In this document: piece by piece, positions 24,201 through 35,088 of the stretch | Numbering within the stretch: position 1 is the stretch's first letter | Layout of the letters: each line of letters starts with the position of its first letter | NCBI RefSeq assembly: GCF_947507565.1 | Contig: NC_089190.1 | Location: 992,001-1,056,000, forward strand | Source of the DNA: Oscarella lobularis | Lineage: Eukaryota > Porifera > Homoscleromorpha > Homosclerophorida > Oscarellidae | Reading direction: 5' to 3' | DNA length: 64,000 nt | The notes under the pieces: generated by a model | Told to the model about the DNA's origin: nothing | The model's input: only the letters and a program-made list of their open reading frames with translations | The model's database searches: none | Made by a program: the position numbers and the translations under genes

Positions 24201-26812
24201 ACGACTGACAGCGGCATTCCCCCCCTCAGCTATGAAGTAAGCACTAAACTATTTGTGCTAATTAATTCAGTGAATTTATGCTTGCTCTAGAACAACGTAA
24301 TCGTCAAAGTGATAGACGTCAACGAGCGTCCGACGAACGTCTTTTCGTACAACGTGAGCAAGATTGACGAGAATAGTCCGGCAGGCACGTTCGTCGCCAA
24401 TCTTACCGTCGTCGATCAAGACACCAATCAAACGCACACGTGCAAGCTTCTCAACGGCTCAGAATATTTTACCGTCGTGCAGAGCCCGTCTCTCGAACTA
24501 GTCGTCGCAGACAACGCCGACATCGACTACGAGACGACGTCCGTCATTCGCGTACTACTCCAGTGCGCCGACGACGGTCAACCGCCGCTCAGCATCGACC
24601 ATTCGTTCGACGTGCACATCGTCGACGTCAACGAGCCACCGACCAAAATTTTCTTCAATGGAACACGTTTTCTGCGCGAAGACATTTCTGTCGGCTCGGT
24701 CGTCGGCATTCTCTCAGTCGTCGATCCAGATCAAGGTCAGACGCATTATTTCAGTCTAAGCGGGCCAGCGGCGGACGGATTTAAGGTGATATCGGACTCT
24801 GAAACTTTTTTGACGATCTTTAATTATACCCATTTGGTTTAGATCGACAACGCTTTCCGACATTTGATCGTTGCACGACCCGTTCGATTTGATTACGAAG
24901 CGCTCGACAGCCCCTTCGTCAATGTGACCGTTTTCGCTGTTGACGACGGCGTGCCTTCGTTCAATGCTAGCTTAGAGCTATCGTTCATCGTTATCGACGT
25001 GAACGAGCCTCCGAAGAATATCTCCATCACAGGCGGCGGCGACGTGTTCGAAAACGCAACCAGCGGTGACGTCGTCGGCGAGCTCGAAGCGATTGACCCG
25101 GAAAACAGCAACTCGTCGATATCGTACGTCATTCTGTCTGTCAACGGCGTCGTCAATTCGTCGCTTTTCTATCTGGTGACCAACTCGTCCAGCACGTTTC
25201 TCACATTGAATTCGAGTCTGAACTACGAAGACCTGTCGTCGTTTACGGTCGAGATTCAAGCGAGCGACGACGCCGTGCCGCCGTCGACGACAGTAACCCT
25301 ACTGAAAGTGAACGTGAAACGAACGGATCCGTGTGCTCTCAAAACCGCCGGATGCGATCCGAACGCCTCCTGTCAGCGAACGGGCCCCACGTCAAGTCAA
25401 TGCCAGTGCAAGGACGGATACACGGGCGACGGCTACAAGTGTAGTCCAATCAAATTCTGCGAAGATCCGGAAGCCGTCTGTCACAACGGTACATGCATCG
25501 ACGGCATCGACTTGTATACGTGCTCGTGTAATCCTGGTTTCCTGCCGCCGGATTGCAGTCGACAAGTGGACGAGTGCGCGTCGAATCCGTGCAACGGTCA
25601 CGGAAGCTGCTTGGATAAGCTGAACGGGTTTACATGCGTTTGTAACGACGGTTATACCGGTGCGTTTTGCGAGGTGGACATTGATTATTGTCTCTCGTCG
25701 CCGTGCGGACCCGGTACGTGCATTGATGGTCTGACAACATTCGATTGCGACTGTCCGTCGGGGTACTCGGGAAAAACGTGCTCGTTCTCGACTCAAGTCT
25801 GCGCGGACGGGTCGAAGTGTAAGCAAAGTCAGTGCATTCCCAAATCGACGAGAGCGCGTCTAGTACAACAGACGCAAGACGGCGACACCAAACCAATCGA
25901 TATTACCATAAGCATTGGGGACGGGGACGGCGAGGAGGACGAAGAGGAGAAGGAAGACGAAGAAGAAAAAGGATACTTGTGCGTCAAAGACGACGACGTC
26001 GTCTCTTTGCCGTTTCCGTCGAAGCAGGATGAATTGACGCTGTTCAAGGAAAAGATCGAATCATACATGACGAACGAACTCTACGTTCTCGTACCAGATC
26101 CCGATAATCCGAAGGGAGAATTCAAAGCCGGCGTGTCGTTTGTTTTCGTTCTCAAGACGTCGCTTCTTGGCGACGAGTCGAAACGAAAGCGGCGTGAAGC
26201 GGATGACGTGATGGTACAAGTCAGCTTCGTAGTCGTTCTGAACGATCGTCCTTTGCCTCGGAGTATGGTTCTAAGGATCTGTGCGACGAAGGCAGCCTTC
26301 AATCGGAGTTCGGCGCTAAAGCGGAGTACACGTGCGACCTGATTTCCAACATGACCGAGAGTGCGGCGAGCCTCGTGACTTTCGCGCCGTTTGCCCGTCC
26401 CGATCCCGATGAACCCAGTAGTGCTCTTGAGTATTGGCCTATCGTTGCGGCCGTCGGCGGCGTCGCCTTGCTCTTACTATCGATTACGTTGACGCTCGTT
26501 TACGTGCGAAAACGCCAGCGACGACGTCGTATGAATTTTGCTGATGCGTCTTTTCCATGGGATAGCGACAGTCTGGTTCGCGGCGAGTATACCGAGAGGT
26601 CGTTTGCGAACAGCAATCGCATGTACTTGCCGTCCGGCGAAGAGGTGCCGGATTCTTCTTTGGTGGAAAACAATGACGACGACGCCGTGACGTTCAGCAA
26701 TCCTATCTATTCTGGCGAGAGAGAAGCAGGCATGCTCCATAACCCAATTTACGAGAAGCGTGAAGACGACGACGAAGAAAGGATCTACGAGGAGCCCAAG
26801 ACCTCATTTTGA
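15235..26812 (+). CDS. Giant adhesion receptor X1: TSP1-EGF-Sushi-cadherin(22)-EGF-TM
   Basis: About 3,400 residues. Exons: 15235-15491, 15558-16056, 16110-16342, 16392-16659, 16710-16829, 16889-17242, 17297-17493, 17555-17657, 17711-18553, 18649-19704, 19766-20029, 20087-20248, 20311-21468, 21522-21683, 21740-22060, 22116-22268, 22319-22561, 22612-23172, 23223-23348, 23406-23480, 23537-24059, 24109-24236, 24291-24785, 24843 onward. Order: signal peptide, RRRR site, 8 TSP1 repeats (WSSWSSC / CGGSxC), one EGF, one Sushi-like module, 22 cadherin repeats (xEN, DxD, DVNDxP calcium motifs), 4-5 EGFs, juxtamembrane region, TM (IVAAVGGVALLLLSITLTLV) and a tail with two NPIY motifs and IYEEP. Expected calcium-dependent adhesion at the cell surface. 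The last exon changes frame: the ectodomain frame stops at 26342, while TM and tail lie in another frame. A 62-nt GT-AG intron (26214-26275) would restore it; otherwise the product is secreted. Confidence 0.85.
26214..26275 (+). other. Candidate newly formed intron in former coding sequence of X1
   Basis: The segment begins GTACAAGTCAG after ATG and ends in TATGGTTCTAAG, so both splice ends are acceptable, and its 62-nt length is typical here. Removing it joins the ectodomain frame in phase 0 to GATCTGTGCGACGAAGG, the frame of the TM and tail. The same segment is plainly coding in paralogues X2 and X3 (VSFVVVLND / VHFVVLFNN). X1 has lost about 10 nt at its 3' end. Either it is now spliced out or X1 is frameshifted. 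Confidence 0.5.
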
Positions 26813-26904
26813 GCTCGTTCATTAGATGTTTTAGATGTTTAGTGTGTGTGTGTGAAGCATTCTACAGTACCAGCTGTATCTGATGTATACGAGATCAGAA
26901 CGTT

Positions 26905-27080
26905 ATTAATATACACATATGTTGGCAGAATTTTTTCTACTGTGTACAAGACTTAGTGTTAGCTGCCGCTCTTTTGAGAGAATCTCCTCCTTTTGAAAGC
27001 ATGCTGTCTAGAAGAGGAATGTTCATGACTTTGGCGAGAGCATGAAACATTTTTCAAGAGTATAAGCAACAAGTCTTCCA
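26905..27080 (-). pseudogene. Decayed 3' fragment of the sulfotransferase-like gene
   Basis: On the minus strand the stretch resembles the end of the intact gene at 27874-28632: TTGGCAGAATTTTTTCTAC, CTCTTTTGAGAGAATC and GGAATGTTCATGAC recur in the same order. Frames are broken and only the last third is represented. It is a leftover of the receptor-plus-sulfotransferase duplication. Confidence 0.6.
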
Positions 27081-27389
27081 TACGTATCAAGAGCAAGTGG
27101 AAGCTCTGATTCTTCTCTCATCGAGCGCACGTTAGCATAACGGCTGGAGCCTCCGCTGGAGCCGGGGATGAAGCTGATAGAGCTGGATGGAGCGGGGAGC
27201 AATATGATCGATCATTCGTCCAGTACGCTGTGGACGAAGACGGCTAGAGGCCAAACGTCCGTCTTTTTAACTCTCGCTCACGTGCTCTGTCTTCATTATT
27301 AGATGTTTTGCTGTAATTATATCCCGGTGCGGGGGAGGATCAAAGGCGCCGACAGGGTGATAAACCTCGTATCATCCCGGAGGAGAGGG

Positions 27390-27545
27390 GGGATATATCA
27401 CCCCGCTCGGTCGTCATTGACGACGGGCGATATGAGGTTATCGCCCGTCGTCAATGACGACCGCAGGGGGTGATATGAGGTTATCGCCCGTCGTCAATGA
27501 CGACCGCAAGGGGTGATATATATCATCCCGGGGAAAAGGGGCCCC
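27390..27545. repeat. Palindromic repeat cluster (hairpin-forming)
   Basis: 27408-27432 and 27439-27463 are perfect 25-bp inverted arms around a 6-bp loop (TGAGGT), reading CGGTCGTCATTGACGACGGG outward. The second arm with its GATATGAGGTTATCGCC lead is then repeated directly at about 27472-27506. The cluster is framed by GATATATCACCCC-type sequence on both sides. It looks like a small foldback (MITE-like) element or its tandem remnant. Confidence 0.75.
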
Positions 27546-27873
27546 TACGTGCGATTTACCCCGCTACATCTTACGCGACAGTTCGTAGAGTTCGGTCGAA
27601 GTGAACTAACACTCTAAGTCTTACAGCGGAGCATTTTTACGAATGCAATGCGAAGTTATAATCGATCGCGCACCAATTCTCCAACAAAATCTCGAACAAA
27701 ACTCGCGCCGGTTCAAGCGCGCACATCTATAAACGCTCAAAAGAAGACGAAATAATACTTAAAAAAAAAAGAAAGAAAAAAAGAATAAGAAGGGAATGGT
27801 CAAAACGACGTTATTAATATGTACTGAACACAACACTGAAACACACGAAAAACAGGCAAAAGGACAAAAATAG

Positions 27874-28632
27874 TCAGACATCTGGTCTAATTTTGTGCTC
27901 TATTAGATACTCATACGTTGGCAGAATTTTCTCTACAAGAGCCTGCTGCTCTTTCGAGAGAATCCTCTGCTTTGGAGCTGCATGAAACCCTGTGCTATTA
28001 TTGACTGTTTCGTACCATGGTTCTGACCCAGGAAAGTCTGTCTCTCTTGGAGTTGCCTTCCAAGAGAGCATGCTCTCCAGGAAAGGAATGTTCACGACAT
28101 GGCAGAGAGACTGAAGCGTTTCTCTAGGGTGTGATAGCAAGTCCTCCGTATCGAAAACAGGCGGCGGCGTACCAGTCAATCTCCGCACTTCGTCATACAG
28201 AAACCTTTGTTGCGGATATCCCACGTCAACAGGAGAGTCGACGTGAATATACTTCTCATAGGATGATATGACATCGGCAGGATGCCTCGTGAGGAAAACG
28301 TTCTTCACTTTGGTAATCCAAGACGCTACTCGATCGGAACAAGCGTCTTCAACCAAAACATTGCTTACTGGCGCCTTAAAATAGATTACCGAAGCGCCGT
28401 CTTTCATCGGATCAGTTGTTATCATCTGTGTGACTTCGTCGTAGTTGCTTGGCCACTTGGACGCGACGACTTTCTCGCGTAACTCCGGGTTCGGGCATTT
28501 TCCGCCGGATAAGAGTCGATATTTGTAGAAGGGCTCGTCAAAAATGACCGCGTCTTCGCGGCTGGCGAAAGATCGGCTCAGAGCTGTCGATGCCGAACGT
28601 GGGCTCGACCACATAACGATTCGAGTGGCCAT
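27874..28632 (-). CDS. Sulfotransferase-like P-loop protein (aminotransferase-like family), 252 aa
   Basis: Single exon. The N-terminus IVMWSSPRSASTALSRSF contains the 5'-PSB loop at the very start of the protein, and VFLTRHPADVISSYEKY the 3'-PB motif, so it is a soluble PAPS-type sulfotransferase fold without signal peptide. This compact form, with the HEP/DEPFY segment after the loop (FDEPFYKY), is the type often labelled branched-chain aminotransferase-like in plants and invertebrates, although it has no aminotransferase motifs. It is unrelated in detail to the array at 1.7-5.8 kb. It sits between receptors X1 and X2 on the opposite strand. Probably cytosolic; substrate unknown. Confidence 0.85.
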   Translation of the reverse strand: MATRIVMWSSPRSASTALSRSFASREDAVIFDEPFYKYRLLSGGKCPNPELREKVVASKWPSNYDEVTQMITTDPMKDGASVIYFKAPVSNVLVEDACSDRVASWITKVKNVFLTRHPADVISSYEKYIHVDSPVDVGYPQQRFLYDEVRRLTGTPPPVFDTEDLLSHPRETLQSLCHVVNIPFLESMLSWKATPRETDFPGSEPWYETVNNSTGFHAAPKQRILSKEQQALVEKILPTYEYLIEHKIRPDV

Positions 28633-29552
28633 TGTCTCTTTGTACTGGTAGGATGCACCGGAAGTGGAACAAAGACACAGGACCCGTAACTAATTAATAT
28701 GCGTAACATTTTTGTTGGAGACGACGCCAAACGAAATTTGCTAAAAGGTTTTTTTTCCATGGAGCAGCTATAGTCTTGTTCGGGCGAACTCGTACGATAG
28801 TGCTAGTCAATGCAGGACTGAGTCGATTGCCTGCTTCCTTTTCTAGCTATGTCTGGCTGCATTGACGTAGATGTGCATCAACCAGCTATCCAGCATACTA
28901 GTAGTCCAGCATAATCGACCCTGCGTTTCTGCTAAGCCTAGCGCGCGTTATAAATTTCTCAAAAGACCAAAAACTCAGCAGCGCTGAAAAGTTCACCGAC
29001 TCGCAGTCATGTGTGTGACTACTTGTGCATATCACGCCTTTCTGTCCTACGCATAGGCCTCATCGCGTCCGTCAACGAGTCAGACAGCGGCTGTTACAGT
29101 TAGAGAACTTCAGAAGCCAGTTGAACGTCTTAGAGACGATATAATGGTTTCTAGGTATCGGTATATTTATCTTTTTGAAGCTGTTCGCAGTGTGATTAAC
29201 GGTATCACACAATTTAATCAACTTGAACTCGACGAGACGAGACGACGCCCTCTCCGAGTCGAGAGCATGCTACATCGCGCGCGAGACTTTGGAAAAATAA
29301 GCCGATTAATTAACCACTGAAAAATCTCTCTAAGACAGTGGTAGATTCAGAGACTGCCAATTCTGTCATTATGACATCGAGTGCATGCGAGGTCAAAGTG
29401 TAGGTCAATTTGGCGGTTTTCTTTTCTGACGGAAATATTTTGTAGGTTTGCTTAGCGATCGACTTCATAGTTTACATTGGCGTTATCTATGCTAATTGCT
29501 CGATCACGTTGTCCTGGGGTTTCTCCTCATTCCCCAAGTCGACTCTCTTTCA
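28633..29552. other. Intergenic, upstream of X2 and of the 27.9-kb gene
   Basis: Divergent promoter region of the sulfotransferase-like gene (minus) and X2 (plus). No exon or RNA gene is evident. The GAGTGCATGCGAGGT element also found upstream of X1 is at about 29383-29397, around 155 bp before the X2 start codon. Confidence 0.5.
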
Positions 29553-32500
29553 ATGACTTCGTCGATAAAGATCGCCGTCGCGCTCTGTTTCGTCATCGCC
29601 GCGTCTTTTCTCTTCACGCCGTCGTCTTCTTGGTTGTGGAGTCGGCGGCGACGGCGTCCTTGCAGTCCCGTTAACTGTCTGTACAACAATTGGGGTACCT
29701 GGAGCTCTTGCGACGCAAGCACGCTTAAGCAGACGCGTTTCCGTTACCAACAGCGACCTGCATCTTGCGGTGGAACTTGCAGCTACAAGATGGATCCTAC
29801 GAAGGACTTTCAAGACTGCTGCCTTCCCAGAAAGTGAGTTAATTAGGTAAGCGTAGTTTGAGCTGCCGTATCTGAAACCCTCTCTCTCGCGCGTGCTCCA
29901 AGTTGCACCCATGGCAGTTGGGGTTCGTGGAGTTCGTGCAGCAAGACATGCGACAGCGGAACGCAGACACGCTCTCGCTTCAAGACGACAATTGAATCCT
30001 GCGGCGGTACGTGCAATGACGTTTCGTTGAAAAGACGATCGTGCAATACAAACTGCTGTCCGGTCAACTGCACGATGAACGCGTGGAGTCAGTGGGGAAC
30101 GAACTGTCCGTGCGGCACGACGGCGACGCAGTATCGCTATCGCTTCGTTTCTCGCTCGGCGTCCTGCGGCGGATTGAGTTGTCCGTCTACGATTGATACC
30201 AGGAAGAAGTCGTGTCCTTGCTGCCCTCGTGACTGCCAGTGGACGTGGAGCTCGTGGAGTTCGTGCACGGGGAGTTGCAGCCAAGGAACTCAAACTCGGA
30301 CTTTTATCATAAAGTCTCAGCCTAGTTGCGGTGGATCCGCCTGCCCTAGCTTCTCTTCTCAGTCTCAGAACTGCTTTGATAACACGCCGATTGATTGTCA
30401 GGTATAGAGAAAATTTGTTGCAAAGGCGGTTCTTTTTTGACATTGCTGCATTCAGATGAACAGTTGGGCCTCGGGTCCGTGTCGACCGTATAACGGAAAG
30501 TGCGGCGGCGGAACTGTGACTCGTACGCGAAGCGTGGCGGTGAGCGGCGGCTGCGGCGGCTCGTCGTGCTCGTCGTACTCGACCAGTGAGACGATCGGCT
30601 GTTCGTCTGGCTGTTGCGCGGTGAACTGCACCGTTAACACTTGGGGAAATTGGGGCTCGTGTTCGAACGACTGCGGTGCTGGGCGAAAGTAAGTGGCCGT
30701 GTATTCAGACTGGGGGAGGAGTTCATCAGTTTTCTTTAGGACGCGGTCTCGTTCTGTTTACCGGTTGGACCAATGCGGCGGTACGTCGTGTCCGTCTCTG
30801 AGCGAATCGATCATGTGCTCGCAGTATTCGTCACGCCACTGTTCGGGAAGCGGAACTCCTCCGGCTAGCACGTCGGCGACAGTCACAGTCAACGATCGGC
30901 CGACGCAGATCACGTTTAACAGTAGCGGTCTACGGGAAAATTCTCCAGGCGATACCTTCGTTGGAGAGCTTGGTACCGTTGATGATGACTTTGGTCAAAC
31001 GCATGTCTATTCTATTATACCAGACGGTGTTGCAGAAAGTAAACAGTGTTTCTCTGTCGAATCTGTTCTATTTGCTAAGGCTTTTGTTTAGAAATATTTT
31101 ACATCTTCGGAAACAAGCTAATGTTGTCAAGCGGAAGCAAGATTGACTACGAGGGGGAAAACACGTATACGGTGGCTGTGAAGTCGACTGACAGTGGCAT
31201 TCCTCCCTTGAGCTACGAAGTGAGCACATGCGACTGTTTTCTACTTTAATCAGCAAATTTCCTTTAGGAAAACGTTATTGTCAAAGTGCTAGACGTCAAC
31301 GAACCTCCAGCAGACGTCTTTCCGCACGGGATGAGCAGGATCAACGAGAACAGTCCAGCAGGAACGGTAGTCGCAAGTCTTGTGGTTGTCGATCAAGATG
31401 CGAATCAGACGCACACGTGCAAGCTTGTCAACGGGTCGGACTACTTCACCGTCGTACAGAGCCCGACTCTAGAACTGGTCGTGGCAAATAACGCCGACAT
31501 TGACTACGAAGCAGCATCTCTCATTCGCGTACTGCTCGAATGCTCCGACGACGGTCAGCCACCACTCAGTTTGGACCATTCGTTCGATGTGCACGTCGTC
31601 GACGTCAACGAGCCGCCAACGAAAATCGTTTTTAATGGAACGCGTTCTTTGCCCGAAGACACTCTCGTCGGCACGGTAGTTGGCATTCTATCGGTCGTCG
31701 ATCCAGATCAAGGTCAGACCCATTTTTTCAGTCTAGCCGGACCAGTGGCTGACGGATTTAAGGTAATATAGCGATATTGCTGTCTAATCTTAGCGATTTT
31801 GGTTTAGGTCGATAGCGCGTTGAGGCAATTGATTATTGCTCGACCCATTCGATTGGATTACGAAGCGCTCGACAGTCCATTAATCAATCTGACCGTTCTG
31901 GCTGTCGACGACGGCGTGCCGACATTCAATTCTAGTGTAACACTCTCGTTTGTGATCGTCGACGTGAACGAGCCTCCGAAGAATGTAACGATCACCGGCG
32001 GCGGCGACGTGTTCGAGAACGCACAAGTAGGCCATGTCGTCGGCGAGCTCAAAGCAATTGATCCAGATAGCCGCAAGTCTTTGATATCGTTCGTCATTCT
32101 GTCCGTCAACGGCGTCGTCAATTCGTCGCTATTCTATGTGATAAGCGACTCGTCGGGCACGTTCCTTATTTTAAATTCGACTCTCAACTACGAAGTCGCG
32201 TCTTCGTTTACCATCGAAATTCGAGCGAGCGACGACGCCGTTCCGCCGTTGGCGACCGTCGCTACATTGAGAGTGAACGTAAAACGAATGGATCTGTGCG
32301 CTCGGAAGACGGCGGGATGCGATTCAAACGCCGTCTGTGAGCGAACGGGTCCAACGTCGAGTCGATGCAGGTGTAACGGCGGGTATAAGGGCGACGGCTA
32401 CAAGTGCAGCGAGATCGATTACTGCCACGATGCGAAAGCCGTTTGTCACAATGGTACTTGCGTTGATGGCGTTGCCTCGTATACGTGTTTGTGCAATTCC

Positions 32501-33646
32501 GGTTTCCTGCCGCCGGATTGCAGTCGACAGGTGGACGAGTGCGCGTCGAATCCGTGCAGCGGTCACGGAAGCTGCTTGGACAAGTTGAATGGATTTACGT
32601 GCGTTTGTCGCGATGGCTATACCGGCGTGTTTTGCGAGGTGGACATTGATTATTGTCTCTCGTCGCCGTGCGGACCGGGTACGTGCATCGACGGCTCGAC
32701 GACGTTCAATTGCATCTGCCCAACAGAGTACTCCGGGAAAATGTGCTCTTTTTCGACTACAGTCTGCAAGAACGAATCTATGTGTCATCAAAGAAGTCAG
32801 TGCATTCCCAAATCGACGAAAGCGCGTCTCGTTAACCAGACGCAAGATGGCAACACCGAACCAGTTGAAATTAAAGTAACTGACGACAACAACAAAGGAA
32901 ACAACAAATTCTTGTGCGTCACAGACGACGACGACGTCGTCACCTTGCCGTTTCCGTCGAAGCAAGAGGACTTGAAGCAGCTTAAGGAGAAGATTGAAAT
33001 TTACATTACAAACGAACTAGTCGTTGACGTGCCGAAGGGATTTAAGGCCGGCGTTTCATTTGCCTACGTGCTCAAAGCGTCGCTGTCGAATAATGCGATG
33101 GTAGAAGTCAGCTTTGTTGTCGTTCTGAACGATAGTCCATTGCCTCGGACTATTGTTCTCAGGGGATTGAATGCTCTTTGCGACGAAGGCAGTCTTCCAT
33201 CGGAGTTTGGCGTTAGAGTTGGGCGCACGTGTGAGAAGATTTCGAGCATGGTACAGAATGCGACGACTGAAGCGCCTGTGACTGAAGCACCTTTCATTGC
33301 CACTTTCGACTATTGGATTATCGTTGCAGCCATAGCATGCGTCGCCCTACTCTTACTCTCAGGCATACTGACGCTTATTTACGTACGACGTCGCCAGAGA
33401 CGTCGGCGTTTGGCTTCAGCCGAGGCGTCGTTTCCGTTCTGTAGCGAACGCATCGCTTGCAATATTCGGAGAGGTCTGGTCTGCTTGTCCAACGAAGTGC
33501 TCCCGTCCAACGAAGAACAAAATTCTCCCGTTGAAAATGATGATGAAGACAACTTTGTTGATAAGTTTAACAATCCTGTCTACTGTAAGGAGAAACCGGT
33601 TGACGATGAGGAAGGGTTGTACGAAGAGCCCGTGAGCTTTCTTTGA
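29553..33646 (+). CDS. Adhesion receptor X2: internally deleted paralogue, TSP1(6)-cadherin(4)-EGF-TM
   Basis: Seven exons: 29553-29833, 29903-30401, 30456-30688, 30740-31038, 31092-31219, 31268-31762, 31808-33646, giving 1,257 residues in one consistent frame. Signal peptide, WLWSRRRRR basic site, six TSP1 repeats, then an abrupt join in exon 4: SSRHCSGSG, equivalent to the end of the sixth TSP1, continues as TPPAS...NDRPTQITFN, equivalent to the end of cadherin repeat 18 of X1. Four cadherin repeats (19-22), four to five EGFs, the juxtamembrane region, TM (IVAAIACVALLLLSGILTLI) and a short tail with FNNPVY and LYEEP follow. Lengths of exons 2, 3, 5 and 6 match X1 exactly. The deletion took the last two TSP1s, EGF, Sushi and about 18 cadherin repeats while keeping frame, so a functional short receptor is likely. 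Confidence 0.88.
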
Positions 33647-33653
33647 TACGTGA

Positions 33654-33737
33654 GTTATTTGTGTGAACCTCCCCTCGTCCCCTCCGTTTCATTGTTATTT
33701 TTGTGTGAACCTCTCCTCACCCGCTCCGTTTTATTGA
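33654..33737. repeat. Two tandem copies of a ~42-bp unit
   Basis: GTTATTTGTGTGAACCTCCC...TCCGTTTCATTG at 33654-33694 is followed at once by a diverged second copy, GTTATTTTTGTGTGAACCTC...CCGTTTTATTG, up to 33737. It starts just after the X2 stop codon, in the presumed 3' UTR. Confidence 0.7.
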
Positions 33738-33924
33738 CATTTTCCGTGTTACTAATGACCCGAGATACTTTGCTTCAATTTTACAGTCACAATTAACCAT
33801 TTTGAGAAAGACAGGGAAGGAACAGTCAAAACGGAGCTAGGCGACGTTATTAATAATGCGTACTGCACACAACACTAAAACACGCAAAAAGAAAGTTCTT
33901 TTCTTAGTCACTGGCGAAAGGACA

Positions 33925-34440
33925 AAAATCGTCAGATATCTGGTCTAATTTTGTGTTCTGTTAGATACTCATACCTTGGCAGAATTTTTTCTACCAGAGC
34001 TTTCTCTACCAGAGCCTCCTGCTCTTTTGAGAGAATCCTCTGCTTTCAAGCTGCATGAAACCCTGTGCTATTGTTGACTGCCCCATACCATACTTCAGAC
34101 CCAGGAAAGTCTGTTTCTCTTGGAGCTGCTTTCCAAGAAAGCATGCTCTCTAGGAAAGGAATGTTCATGACGTCGCAAAGAGCATGAAGCATTTCTCTAG
34201 GGTGTAATAGCAAGTCCTCAGTATCGAGAACAGGCGGCGGCGTTCCAGTCAATCTCCGCACTTTGTCATACAGAAACCTTTGTTGCGGATATCCCACGTC
34301 AACAGGAGACTCGACGTGAACAAACTTTTCATACGATAATATGACATCGGTGTGTGAAACTGTTAGATGTTCATACGTTGGCAGAACTTTTTCTACAAGA
34401 GCCTGCTGAGAGAATTCCCTGCTTTGAAGCTGCACGAAAC
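33925..34440 (-). pseudogene. Truncated copy of the sulfotransferase-like gene
   Basis: Minus-strand match to the C-terminal 60% of the intact gene at 27874-28632. The segment with VILSYEKFVHVESPVDVGYPQ, LTGTPPPVLDTEDLL and NIPFLESMLSW is almost identical, but the PSB-loop half is missing. At about 34345 the reading joins abruptly to a second copy of the C-terminal end (QQALVEKVLPTYEHL), and further broken matches continue to about 34500. Both 3' flanks also resemble the 27.8-kb flank. Not functional as a sulfotransferase. Confidence 0.8.
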
Positions 34441-35088
34441 TCTGTCTAGGAAAGGAATGTTCATGACATCGCAGAGCAATCTCATCGAGCGCACGTTAGG
34501 AAACGCGAACTGATGGATGGAGCAAAAAGATCGAGTACACTTTGGACGAAGACGGCAAGAGGCCAAACGTTTGTCTTAATGGACAAAATCGTCGGTAAAT
34601 AACGAACAAATAGGATAGAAGAACCCCCAAAGGGGAACAGACGCGTAAAGAGCCTACCCAGTAGTTTTCCCGAAAGCTGAACGCCTTAGCTTTGTTACAT
34701 TTCTAGAGCTACATGTACTCGACCAACACGTCGGTGAAAATCATGACGTCAACGATCAGCCGATCGACGGCCGATAAAACTCTCTCGAAGACGTTCACAA
34801 ACACAACGCGTGAAAGGCGTTTCTCTTCGATTTCGTCCTGTCTAATAAGTAATTGAAGTAAGAAAGGAGCCAATAGGTGACTGTTGTCTGCTGGAAGAAG
34901 CTGGAAGATAAAGTGCTGCAGCGAACTTGACCGCGCTATAACGAGTCCTAATTACGTTTCTCGAAAGAAAAGGGTTGACACCCGACGTTGAATTATCGCT
35001 CGCTGTCGCGTGATCCGCCGCGTCCCCATAACATTCCATCGAATCGAAGACGCAAACAGAGTCTCGTGATTCGAGTTCGCCGGACGAC

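Larger units (their letters stand above)
26813..27873. other. Intergenic between X1 and the sulfotransferase-like gene
   Basis: No gene recognised. It contains a decayed sulfotransferase-like 3' fragment (about 26905-27080), a palindromic repeat cluster (27390-27545), a run of A/AAG-rich sequence near 27760-27800 and the presumed 3' flank of the minus-strand gene that ends at 27874. Confidence 0.6.
33647..35088. other. Intergenic between X2 and X3
   Basis: Holds a two-copy direct repeat, sulfotransferase-like debris (33925-34500) and, from 34500 to 35088, no gene I can recognise. The last few hundred bases are the X3 promoter; there is no recognisable copy of the X1/X2 upstream element. Confidence 0.5.

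Noticed and set aside
27390-27545. CRISPR-like array
   Set aside because: Only two or three imperfect units, palindromic over their full length, no regular spacers, and a eukaryotic context.
28282-28482. Small plus-strand open frame over the sulfotransferase-like gene
   Set aside because: Antisense shadow of a well-supported single-exon gene.
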